DNA of 17,153 bases, taken from NCBI GenBank assembly GCA_007123335.1, contig SKLG01000235.1, forward strand, positions 1-17,153, given 5' to 3'. Positions 5,545-14,600 of this stretch are shown here, in pieces (within the stretch, counting starts at the first letter, position 1; the number at the start of each line of letters is the position of its first letter). Under the pieces are notes generated by a model. It had not been told where the DNA came from. It saw nothing but the letters and a program-made list of their open reading frames with translations, and searched no databases. The position numbers were made by a program, and so were the translations under genes. This DNA comes from Anaerolineae bacterium (GTDB lineage Bacteria > Chloroflexota > Anaerolineae > UBA1429).

Positions 5545-7842
5545 TTATCCGTTCGACGAACTCTCATTAGAGGCCAACTCTTCTGGGGATGCAACGTCAT
5601 CCTGGTCAATCAAGACGGCGCGTGAACGACCACCACTCTCCTGTGGCCCAACGATGCCACGCTCTTCGAGTTGATCGATCAATCGAGCTGCACGTGGATA
5701 TCCGATGCGCAGATGCCGTTGCAGGAATGAGGCAGAGGCGTGTTCGTGCTGGCATACCAGTTCAGTAGCTTCCTTGAGCAACGCCTCATCGGTATCGTCA
5801 TCATCCAGCGACATTCCCTCCCACGGTGGCTGCTCCTCTTCCTGAGTCTCTTGAGCGACCGCCTTTTTGTCCCAGAACGCCACCAATCCTTCGATCTCAC
5901 GATCCGAAACAAAACAACCCTGGATGCGCTGGAGCTTGGGCATATCGGGCGCCATGTAAAGCATATCGCCGCGTCCCAGTAGATTCTCAGCGCCTGGGGT
6001 ATCGAGGATCACCCGTGAATCGACCTGCGATGTAACCGCAAAGCTGATCCGGGCGGGAAAGTTGGCCTTGATCAGGCCGGTCACTACGTCCACCGAGGGG
6101 CGTTGGGTGGCAAGCACCAGATGGATGCCTACAGCACGGGCCATCTGCGCCAATCGACAGATCGTGCGCTCGACATCATCAGGGGCGGCGAGCATCAGAT
6201 CGGCCAACTCGTCCACCACGACGACAATGTACGGCATGGCTTGGCGCCCCGCAGCCTTGGCCTTGCGGTGATAGCTCTTGATATCCCGTACCTTGAGCGC
6301 GGCGAGTTCCTTGTAGCGCCGATCCATCTCGCGGGTGAGCCAGCGCAGCGCCACAATGACCTTCTCTACATCCACCACCACCGGCGCGATGAGATGGGGA
6401 ATGCCATCATACTTGGTGAGCTCCACCCGTTTGGGGTCGATCAGCAGCAATTGCAGCTCACTCGGCCGGCACTGGAAGAGTAGCGAACAGATAATGACAT
6501 TGAGGCAGACACTCTTGCCCGATCCGGTGGCTCCAGCGAGCAGTAGATGGGGCATGGCGCTTAGATCGGCGATCACCGCTTCGCCCGAGACGTCGCGACC
6601 CATCGCGATACGCAGCGGAGAACTCATCTTGGTGAACTGGCGCGATTCCAGAACATCGCGCAGGCCGACGAGAGCTTTGGTGGCATTGGGCACCTCAATA
6701 CCAACGACCGACCTGCCAGGTACAGGCGCCTCGATGCGAATAGGCGTGGCTGCCAGGGCCAGAGCCAAGTCATTAGTGAGCGAGAGAATCTTGCTGACGC
6801 GGATCTTTTGACGGCGCGTACCGCCATCGCGATCAGATCGCTCCAAATAGCCGGGTTCCACACCAAACTGGGTGACCGCCGGACCGCGATGCCACTCTAC
6901 CACCTCGACGGGAACGCCAAAGGCATCCAGAGTCTCCTCGATGACCTGTGCCTTGTGACGCGCATCGGCATCGTCACTATCGCCAACCTCGTCAGCGATC
7001 AACAAATCCAACGGCGGAAGAGCGGTAGATGCATCGCTCTTGGCGGTTGCTTGGCCAACAGATGGGGCTGCCGCGCGCTGCCCAGTGCGCGAACGCGCAC
7101 TCTGGCTCTTGGCCGCAGGTCGTTGAGACGTCGGCGGCGAGGCAGCAGGTGAGACAGCGATAGACTTTTGCGCTCCCATGGCGGAGGAATGTTCAGGCGA
7201 AGGGGCTGCTGTGCGTTGGGGAGTCAAGCGCCTCCGCGATTCAGCCAGTCGACGCCTCTCCAGGATGGCGGTTCGCCAGCGAATCCCGACGCGAGCCCAT
7301 GCCCACTGAATAGACCAGGATAGCGAATGCCAGGGAATACCAATAACCAAATGGAATCCCAGCAAAATCGCCAGGAGGAGCAGGATAGCGCCGATAGTCT
7401 TGCCCACTAGAGGAACGAGAAGCCGCCACAAGGCAAATCCTACGTAGCCGCCATGGCTTCCAGCACGCGCCAGCTCCTCAGGTGAGCCGTCGGCCAAGAC
7501 ATGGATTATCCCCAAGCCGCAGAAAAAGAGGATCTCCCAGCCTATGACTGTCCGCCAACGCGGTGACAGATGAGGCTCGACGCTGTTCCACAACAACAAG
7601 ACGATACCGGCAATTAATATGAGCGCGGCAACGGGAAACGCCCCTACACCGAATAACTGCCGCAAGGCTAACGCCCAGCGTCGACTCAGCGCTCCCTGAT
7701 CGTTTGAGGTCAAGGCAATGAGGGTGATGGCACCGATGGCGATCAGCATCAGGCCCCAGATCTCTCGCCGGATCATCCATTCCCCCACTCGGCCAGAGGC
7801 CAGAGTGGTCGATTTCTTGGCCGTACGTCGACGCGCCATCAT
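5545..7842 (-). CDS. ftsK: FtsK/SpoIIIE-type DNA translocase
   Basis: The protein (765 aa) has about four N-terminal membrane helices within residues 28-170, then an Ala/Pro/Ser-rich linker (about 205-275). The motor follows, with the alpha/beta fold beginning near 295, Walker A GATGSGKS (437-444), IDPKRVELTKYDGIPHL and Walker B VVVVDELADLM (540-550). The C-terminal gamma winged helix (about 687-745, SASFLQRHLRIGYPRAARLIDQLEERGIVG) recognises polarity sequences such as KOPS. FtsK pumps DNA at the septum during chromosome segregation. ATG at 7842 is chosen over the TTG at 7851 because AGGA (7852-7855) gives nine-base spacing; another ATG follows directly. The linker is short compared with E. 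coli FtsK and resembles SpoIIIE-like forms. Confidence 0.96.
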   Translation of the reverse strand: MMARRRTAKKSTTLASGRVGEWMIRREIWGLMLIAIGAITLIALTSNDQGALSRRWALALRQLFGVGAFPVAALILIAGIVLLLWNSVEPHLSPRWRTVIGWEILFFCGLGIIHVLADGSPEELARAGSHGGYVGFALWRLLVPLVGKTIGAILLLLAILLGFHLVIGIPWHSLSWSIQWAWARVGIRWRTAILERRRLAESRRRLTPQRTAAPSPEHSSAMGAQKSIAVSPAASPPTSQRPAAKSQSARSRTGQRAAAPSVGQATAKSDASTALPPLDLLIADEVGDSDDADARHKAQVIEETLDAFGVPVEVVEWHRGPAVTQFGVEPGYLERSDRDGGTRRQKIRVSKILSLTNDLALALAATPIRIEAPVPGRSVVGIEVPNATKALVGLRDVLESRQFTKMSSPLRIAMGRDVSGEAVIADLSAMPHLLLAGATGSGKSVCLNVIICSLLFQCRPSELQLLLIDPKRVELTKYDGIPHLIAPVVVDVEKVIVALRWLTREMDRRYKELAALKVRDIKSYHRKAKAAGRQAMPYIVVVVDELADLMLAAPDDVERTICRLAQMARAVGIHLVLATQRPSVDVVTGLIKANFPARISFAVTSQVDSRVILDTPGAENLLGRGDMLYMAPDMPKLQRIQGCFVSDREIEGLVAFWDKKAVAQETQEEEQPPWEGMSLDDDDTDEALLKEATELVCQHEHASASFLQRHLRIGYPRAARLIDQLEERGIVGPQESGGRSRAVLIDQDDVASPEELASNESSSNG

Positions 7843-7884
7843 ACCCCACAATCCTACAAATGGTATACGATCCCTACCGGGAGC

Positions 7885-7913
7885 ATTATGTCATGATCGA
7901 GGGCAGCGGTCAA
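7885..7913 (-). promoter_or_regulatory. ftsK promoter
   Basis: On the minus strand TTGACC (7913-7908) and CATAAT (7890-7885) are exactly 17 bp apart, each matching the consensus at five of six positions. A start site near 7878 would leave a leader of about 36 bases before the ftsK ATG. ftsK can thus be transcribed separately from the S1 gene, which ends 172 bp upstream of its start codon. Confidence 0.7.
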
Positions 7914-8014
7914 GATGGACGAGACATCAGACTCGCCATAGCGCTTATAGGGGAGATTGAGACCACCCTCACACATACCTCCCGAACGATGGAGATCGAT
8001 CCGATCTCGGCTAC

Positions 8015-9061
8015 TCAGTATAGAAATGTTGGTGGTTGCTCCCAGTCCGCCGATGTCGATTCCGTATCCTGCTCCTCTGATTCCTCAGGTGGAGGAGCTG
8101 TGTCAGCAACCTCTTTCATACTCAGTGCGAGACGATGATTGGCGCTATCGATACGCAGAATGTGAACGAGAACCTCTTCGCCAGGCTGGACAACCTGGCC
8201 AGGATGGCTTATCTGTCCCTCGCCAAGTTCGGTAATATGGATCAATCCCTCGAGACCCTCTTCGATCTGGGCAAAAGCCCCAAAATCGACCACATTGGTA
8301 ATGGTAGCGGTAACGCTTTGGCCGGCAACGAAACGTTCCTCGACGGTTGCCCAGGGATTGGCATGTAGGCGTTTGAGGCTCAGTGCAATACGTCGGTTGT
8401 CCCGATCGACGCTGATAACGTGGACGCGAACCTCTTGGCCAATATCCAGCATCTCGCGCGGGTGAATGACCCGGCCCCAGGACAGCTCCGAGATGTGGAT
8501 AAGCCCATCGATGCCGCCCAAGTCGACGAACGCACCAAAATCACACAGATTGCTGACCAACCCGCTACGAATGTCTCCAGGGGCAATCTCTCTAAGAAGG
8601 CGCTCACCGTCTCTAGGTCCCCAGCTCGTCGCCCGCTCGGAAAAGACCAGGCGATTGCGGCTGCGGTCTAGCTCGATCACCCGCAAGGACAGCTCCTCGC
8701 CCACCCAACGGGCCAGCTTTTCATCGCGCGACTCTTCACCCTCAAAGAGAGGGATATCACGCAGTTGAGATGTGGGCACAAAGCCCTGCAACTTGTCCCA
8801 ACGGACCAACAACCCGCCCCGATTCCAGCCGGCAACAATTCCCTGGATCTCCTGGCCTTTTTCAAAAATATCCTGGGCCCGGTCCCAAGCCAGATCCAAC
8901 TCGGTTGCCAGCTCTTTCTCGGCCAGTGCCTCATCGCTATCCGGAGGTTGATCCCTTGCGGAGAGCGGCTTGGTGGGGGTAGATGCTTTCTTTAGATAAC
9001 GCTCCATAGCGGTATCCAGAAAGCTCGTCAGAAAATCCAGGCTGCGCTCATTCGTCTCCAT
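8015..9061 (-). CDS. S1-domain RNA-binding protein, ribosomal protein S1-like
   Basis: The protein (348 aa) holds three S1 (OB-fold) domains at about 67-143, 160-230 and 246-316. The second and third are clear, with VSNLCDFGAFVDLGGIDGLIHISELSW and TNVVDFGAFAQIEEGLEGLIHITEL. The first is more divergent but retains GFVPTSQL. An acidic, charged N-terminus and a Pro/Glu-rich tail flank them. Short S1 proteins with three or four domains stand in for full-length S1 in several phyla and bind mRNA during initiation. The start is supported by the purine-rich GGGAGAGG a few bases before ATG. I cannot decide between rpsA and an S1-like regulator, so no symbol is given. Confidence 0.9.
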   Translation of the reverse strand: METNERSLDFLTSFLDTAMERYLKKASTPTKPLSARDQPPDSDEALAEKELATELDLAWDRAQDIFEKGQEIQGIVAGWNRGGLLVRWDKLQGFVPTSQLRDIPLFEGEESRDEKLARWVGEELSLRVIELDRSRNRLVFSERATSWGPRDGERLLREIAPGDIRSGLVSNLCDFGAFVDLGGIDGLIHISELSWGRVIHPREMLDIGQEVRVHVISVDRDNRRIALSLKRLHANPWATVEERFVAGQSVTATITNVVDFGAFAQIEEGLEGLIHITELGEGQISHPGQVVQPGEEVLVHILRIDSANHRLALSMKEVADTAPPPEESEEQDTESTSADWEQPPTFLY

Positions 9062-9165
9062 GACACCTCTCCCATGACAACTATCGTTTCCTGTGCACCA
9101 CGGCCTCTATCGGACGATCGACGCGTCGGCGCCACACCATCGGCAAGGCCAGGGGGGCTGTGCTT

Positions 9166-10137
9166 CTAGCTCATCGTGGCTACATAGGTAGCCAAGACCG
9201 TCGAACAAATACCGCTCCCATCACTATAACCTCTGCGGACAAGATTCTCCTCGATCTCGTTCGGACTAGGACCGTGGCTCTGGGCACGCAATGTCTCGCG
9301 TTCTCGAGTATCCAGACTATGCCAGATGCGCGCCAACATGGGCCCGGCCTTGGCCAACATAAAGGCCTCCACATCCTGATGATCCGGGCTCTCCCGGATC
9401 AAGGCGGCCTGATGGAATCGCCAACAGACCAGCTGTAACAGATAGGGCATGCGCCCACTCAGGGCCAACATCTCGCCAGCGTAGGGCAGCAGATCGACGC
9501 CGTAAGCCTCTGAAGCGGTAGAGATCAGTTCTAGCGCCTCTTCCTCGGTGCACGTGGACAAGTACTGCACAGAGAACATATTCGAAAACGGGCTCTCCAC
9601 AGAGCTCATATGGCAGCAGAATCTGAGCTCCGTGTGAGTCGCGGCAATCAGCGTCATCCGGACATGATTGGTCAGGCCTCGAAATCGTTCGAGAAAATCG
9701 ATATACCGTTCGTTGCCGCCGATGGCCTCAAAGTCGTCTAGGAGCAGCACCAGCCTTCCATCTTGACCCAAGTCAGCCATCGTGCGGATGAGCTGGCGAA
9801 AAGATTCCTGCCATCGGGTCACCTGCTATGGCATCTTTCCAGGCGCCAGCTTTAGCAGAGCGTACACCAGATCACGTGGATCACGCAAACGGGTGCAATC
9901 GAGATAGAGCATCAGCGGTCGTTCACCATCCCTAGAACAAGCTTGGCATATATCAGCGCCCAATAAGCGTTTGCGTAGCGCCGTCAGTCCTGAACAAGGT
10001 CCACCAACAACGGAGAGACACTCTCGCTTGGCAATGATCTCCTGACAATGTGCCAATAGGGCTGAGCGACCAACAAAGTGGTCGAGATCCTCTATGGACT
10101 CAACATACCGATATGGATTGCTCTGAATGCAGATCAT
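9166..10137 (-). pseudogene. STAND-type ATPase with in-frame amber codon and degenerate Walker A
   Basis: Two open frames (10137-9826 and 9822-9166) are in the same phase, interrupted only by TAG at 9828-9826, codon 104 of 324. Joined, they align with the ATPase of the next gene upstream: NPYRY...FVGR at the N-terminus, SPFSNMF versus SPFPNIF, and MPYLLQLVCW versus FPFLMQMACW. Walker A reads GGPCSGLTA where the paralogue has GERRAGKTS, so the catalytic lysine is leucine. Walker B survives as VLLLDDFEAI. The C-terminal winged helix of the paralogue is missing. A GTG codon starts six bases after the TAG, so reinitiation could give two polypeptides. A decaying paralogue is the simplest reading; a sequencing error or a split pseudo-ATPase is possible. 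Confidence 0.7.
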
Positions 10138-10254
10138 GGAGATCCGTTTCCTCTATCATGTGACGAGAAATCATGGATGAGACGGCCTCCTGCGTAAGGG
10201 GTTTGATGTCCGCACCGCACCTGACGTCAACTGCCCTGGCATATGACAGACCTG

Positions 10255-11628
10255 CTACCCCGCCCCATCCTTTCGTGGCCCCAGAGTAAACCCACGACCG
10301 TGGACGGTGAGAATATTCCGCCAGGGTTTGCCACCAGAATCGAGCCGCTTACGTACACGGCTGACAAGCTGGTGAATGCGCTGATCATCCACCTGGGGGA
10401 TATGGCCCTCCGAGTAGACGGTCGTAACGATCATATAGGGCGTGCAGACCCTGGTCCTGTTCTCAAACAGCAACTTGACCAGCGCATATTGTCTGTTGGT
10501 CAGTGGCGGGTCCAGCCGCTCGCCATCGAGATAGACCGCACCAGCCTCCACATCCACCCAGACACCCACATCCGGCACCGGCAGGCGCTCACACGAGTCC
10601 TCTGGGTCCCCGAGAAACCGACCCCTCAGATGCTCACGCCTGATCCAATCGGCAAAAGAGGACGGGATTACCTGCCCGTTAGCCATGTACCCTTTATCCT
10701 CTAACCGCCAGGCCACATGAGGCCGCACCACATGTCCTCCACGTAGAGCACCCAAAATAACCGAGCGCTCCTCATCACTGAGATATCGCTCCCATACCGC
10801 CGTAAAGTGAGGATGCGCCTCGTCATAGAAGCGCTGGCGCACAAGCTCGTGGATGCCATCGGCAAAGTCGCCTCTATCCTCCCAGGCGCGGAAATAGTGC
10901 CAGCAGGCCATCTGCATGAGAAAAGGGAATCGGCCAGCGAGCTGCTCTATCTGCTCCTTGACCTCTCCCATGGGGCAACCACCGATCGATGAAGTGCGCT
11001 CGATAAAGATGTCAAACTCGTCTCTGGAAAAGGGACCCAATTGCACTGTTTTAAAGATGTTCGGAAAGGGCGACGTGACCACCTCATGGGAACAGCATTC
11101 AAACAGCCGCGTACGCGTACTTATGATAAAACTGATATCATAGTCAAAACTCAGCCCGCGCAAAAACACAAAGAAACCTGGTGAAAAAGCCTCACATTGC
11201 GAGATACATTCGAACTCGTCGACAAAGATGGCCAGGCGTCGCGGGCGCAGCGATTCCAGTGCCCGACGCATAGCCCGTTGATACGGTGGGCCGGCAGCCG
11301 GCATCGTGGGCAGATCGGGATACTGACTATCAAGCGCATACAGAACCTCGCGGAAAAAGCCCTCTTCATCTTGAGGAAGGGTCTCGGCATTCAGATGCAC
11401 AGCCAGGCATTGTCGATCATGTATGTAACGGTCCCAAACGTGTGGCTGGAGCGCCTGATGCATCAATGACGTTTTGCCGGCACGGCGTTCGCCGATGATG
11501 CTCACGCACTCGCGTCTGTCGATGGACTCGAGCACATCCCGAAGCTGTTGGTCACGGCCAAAAAAGAGATGGGGCTCCTTGATAGGACTGGGAAACCGAT
11601 AGGGGTTCACTGCCTGAGCCATACTCAC
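10255..11628 (-). CDS. STAND-type ATPase fused to a C-terminal OmpR-type winged helix
   Basis: The protein (457 aa) starts with the signature NPYRF...FFGR (8-25), then Walker A GERRAGKTS (46-54), Walker B RLAIFVDEFE (131-140), a sensor-like FIISTRTRLF (167-176) and a helical lid with FPFLMQMACWHYF. Residues 355-450 form an OmpR/PhoB-type winged helix: LTNRQYALVKLLFENR, then RIHQLVSRVRKRLD and NILTVHGRGFTLGP. It is thus an ATP-dependent switch joined to a DNA-binding domain, the reverse order of SARP regulators, where the winged helix comes first. GTG at 11628 overlaps the upstream TGA (GTGA), with GGAGGG a few bases before; the ATG at 11622 is the alternative. Translational coupling to the large gene is likely. 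Regulatory function is inferred from the domains. Confidence 0.88.
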   Translation of the reverse strand: MSMAQAVNPYRFPSPIKEPHLFFGRDQQLRDVLESIDRRECVSIIGERRAGKTSLMHQALQPHVWDRYIHDRQCLAVHLNAETLPQDEEGFFREVLYALDSQYPDLPTMPAAGPPYQRAMRRALESLRPRRLAIFVDEFECISQCEAFSPGFFVFLRGLSFDYDISFIISTRTRLFECCSHEVVTSPFPNIFKTVQLGPFSRDEFDIFIERTSSIGGCPMGEVKEQIEQLAGRFPFLMQMACWHYFRAWEDRGDFADGIHELVRQRFYDEAHPHFTAVWERYLSDEERSVILGALRGGHVVRPHVAWRLEDKGYMANGQVIPSSFADWIRREHLRGRFLGDPEDSCERLPVPDVGVWVDVEAGAVYLDGERLDPPLTNRQYALVKLLFENRTRVCTPYMIVTTVYSEGHIPQVDDQRIHQLVSRVRKRLDSGGKPWRNILTVHGRGFTLGPRKDGAG

Positions 11629-14600
11629 GCTTCTCCCTCCCTGTGCTGTGCAAACCGAAGAAGCATTTCATTCTCGCGTAACCACATGCGCACCAGCCCC
11701 ATGCGAAAAGAATACCGTAATTGCTGGCCGATGCGTGTCTCGATGACCAGATCCCGCTCGCCAAGTGTTCTGAGTGATTCCAGGATGCCATCACGGGACA
11801 TGCCCAGTTGCCGCCGTTCCAGTATGTTGGCGATATCGCCCAGCAGGACAAAGACTCGCACCTCATCCGTGACATGCGCTAGGGCAGCAAGTACCAGCTT
11901 TTCGTCATCCGTGAGGTCATTGTAGATGCTATTCTCAATATTGCCGGTGGCGTCGCGAACCAACTCCTGGATCACGGCGTCCACATCGCTGAGCTCCACA
12001 TAGTTGCTCTGCTCGCGTTGTACGAGCCGCACCAACTCCTGACAAATATACTGGATGAAATAGGGATGGCAAGCGGTCACGTTACGAATGCGCTGGATGA
12101 CTAGAGGATGATATTCAACCAACCCTCGCACCGGCTCTACGATCAGCGCATTAGCATCCCCATCGTTGAGATAACTGATCTTGCGCACCTTGGGCATGTT
12201 AAAGAGGATCGAAGAAAAATCCTTTTGCATGCGACGAACCTCATACGCACCGGTAAAGAGAAAAGTGAATTTGCGGGAGCGCTGGGTGATACCACGCAGA
12301 TAATCAAAGATACTCGCATCAAACACCTTGTTACGCACCTTGTCCATCAGCACGCCGAATTCGTCCATCATGATGACGATACGTCGATCACCCAGTTGCT
12401 CATCCAGATTATCGGCGTACGCCAAAAACGCGCGATGGGCATTGGTCTGAAAGGCAGCCTCATCCGGGGCGGCAGCATCCAAGCCATGACTGGCGAGTCG
12501 CGTGGTGATCGTCTCGGCGAGCTCGAACAAGAGCTCGTTGACCGTCAAGACATAGCCAAAGAGCTGCAAATCAAAGAGTAGACATACATGCTGCGGCGTG
12601 GGTGGGTTGGCCTGAAGCTGATAGAGCACCGAGGTTTTGCCCATCCGGCGCTCGCCATAGAGCAGCAGCGGCTGTTCCTGGTATGCACCACTCACATTGT
12701 CACGTACCCACTCGAAAAGGTCCTGTCGCCCAAAGAACATCTGGCTCTCGCGAACAGGCATACCGACGATGTAGGGGTTGCGCTCGACCGTCGCGTAGGC
12801 GCTAGGCGCCGCATAGAATTCGATACGGCAACTGATGCGTTCCGTGATCTGCGTTCGATCATCGTCGTCATAGCGTGCCATAAAAAGCAGGTCTGCATGA
12901 TGCGCGCTACCAGGGATCAAGGGTATCTCGACATGGCGCTCTTCGCCGATACCCAACGGATCAAGATTATGCTCCTGGCGCACAATGCGCAAACCATTGC
13001 TCCACATATCCGCCGCGTGAAGACTCACGATGAGATTGCGTGCCGAGCTATCCCCTTCATTGAACAGGCTGAACACCGCCGTCGTGCGCTGCTTTAGATC
13101 GCGAATGGGCAGCCTGGGCGTGAGCAGCCGGATGAGCAACGAAGCCCGGCCACGTAGCTGCTTGGCGGTCTCGATCAGCAGATCATGCCATCTATCGAGG
13201 GTTGGTTCAAAGAGGATCTGTTCAAAGGGCAGAGTCATCCTGCGAGTGATCTCGCGAATCTCTTCCAGACGATCAATGGCGCTCAACAACGCATCACGTT
13301 GGCTGTCTCGTCGACTGATCTTGAAGTAGAGATGGGTATCCTCCACAATGTCGCGCAGCCCCCACAGGATATCACGGACATGTGGGCGTAGCCAGCCGTC
13401 GATATCGGCCAGCCAGGCAAAAGCTTCGCCGCACTCGCCCAGTGCGCGCAAATCCTCGACTGCGGCGGCTTTGGCAGCCGTCTCGAGCGATGCGTGCAGC
13501 TCGCGACCATGCTCCCACCATTCAAGTTGAGAGGTCAGATCGAGAACTCGATCTATGTCAGCCTCATCGGATTGCAGGAGAGCATACACCCGCGCCAGGC
13601 CGAGAGGCGATACATCCTCGGGTCGCCCGCGCTTGCCAATCTTTTCCAGGACCGCCCATAGCACAGTCTGGCGTTCGCAGTCGGTCGTCGTATGAAGCGT
13701 CTCAACAAGAGCGCGCACAGCACGATCACTAAAATCGACGAGGGCGTTGCTCGCCACCTCACGCAACAAAGGTTCATCCAAGACGCGTAATAGGAGCGCG
13801 ATGGCCCGAGGATCACCAATGGCGCTGAGACTGTTGATGGCCTCGCGGCGCAGGGATTGTTCCTCATCCTGATCCTGCACAATCGCGATGAGCGGCGTCG
13901 TGGCCTCGCTATATCCCAGATTGCCCAAATAGCGCACGGCGTGCACCCGCACACCGGGGTCGCTATCACTCAGCGCATCGATCAGCGTCGCGCCCAAATC
14001 GGCCTCGCCGATATCGGGCGCGCGACGCGCCAGGATCTCGAGGGCCCGGCGACGCACTTCGATGCGGGCATCATGAAGCATGGCGTGGCTCAGTGGTGCG
14101 ATGGCCGGAGCGCCAATCTCACTCAGGGCATACACGGCTGCGCGCCGAACCTCGGGGGTTGTGGCAGCAATCGCCTCCAAGAGAGGTCCAATGGCTGGCG
14201 CACCAATTTTGACCAGGGCGCGGACGAGCCCACCACCGGACATGATATCGCGCCCCTCCAAGGCCTGTATCAGCGGCGCAACAGCCGCCTCGCCGATGCA
14301 CGCTATCGCCTCGGCATACCCGTCCGACTGTTCGGGCGGCTCGGTGAGGATCGCGTTGATCAGCACAGGCAGGGCACGATCATCCCCTAACAGGCCCAGT
14401 GCTCGAGCCACTCGGCCACGCTGCCCAGAGCGCAGTCGGCGACTGCCCAGAGCAGCGATAAGCTGCGGTGCGGCCGCTGCACCAATGTGGACCAACGACC
14501 TCTCGGCCGCGGCCACTGTCTCGGGAGTCTCGCGCTCCACATCCAGGGCGCTGATGAGATCGGTAACCACGGGGGCCAGCAGTTCGGCAGACGTGGCCTG

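Noticed and set aside
5414..5674. 86-codon frame with a purine-rich tract before ATG
   Set aside because: The tract GAGGAG touches the ATG with no spacing, half of the frame is antisense to ftsK, and the product resembles nothing known.
10225..10230. TTGACG on the minus strand between the winged-helix gene and the amber-interrupted gene, as a separate promoter
   Set aside because: At 17 bp the -10 would read ATCAAA, which is a poor match. Co-transcription across the 117-bp gap is as likely.
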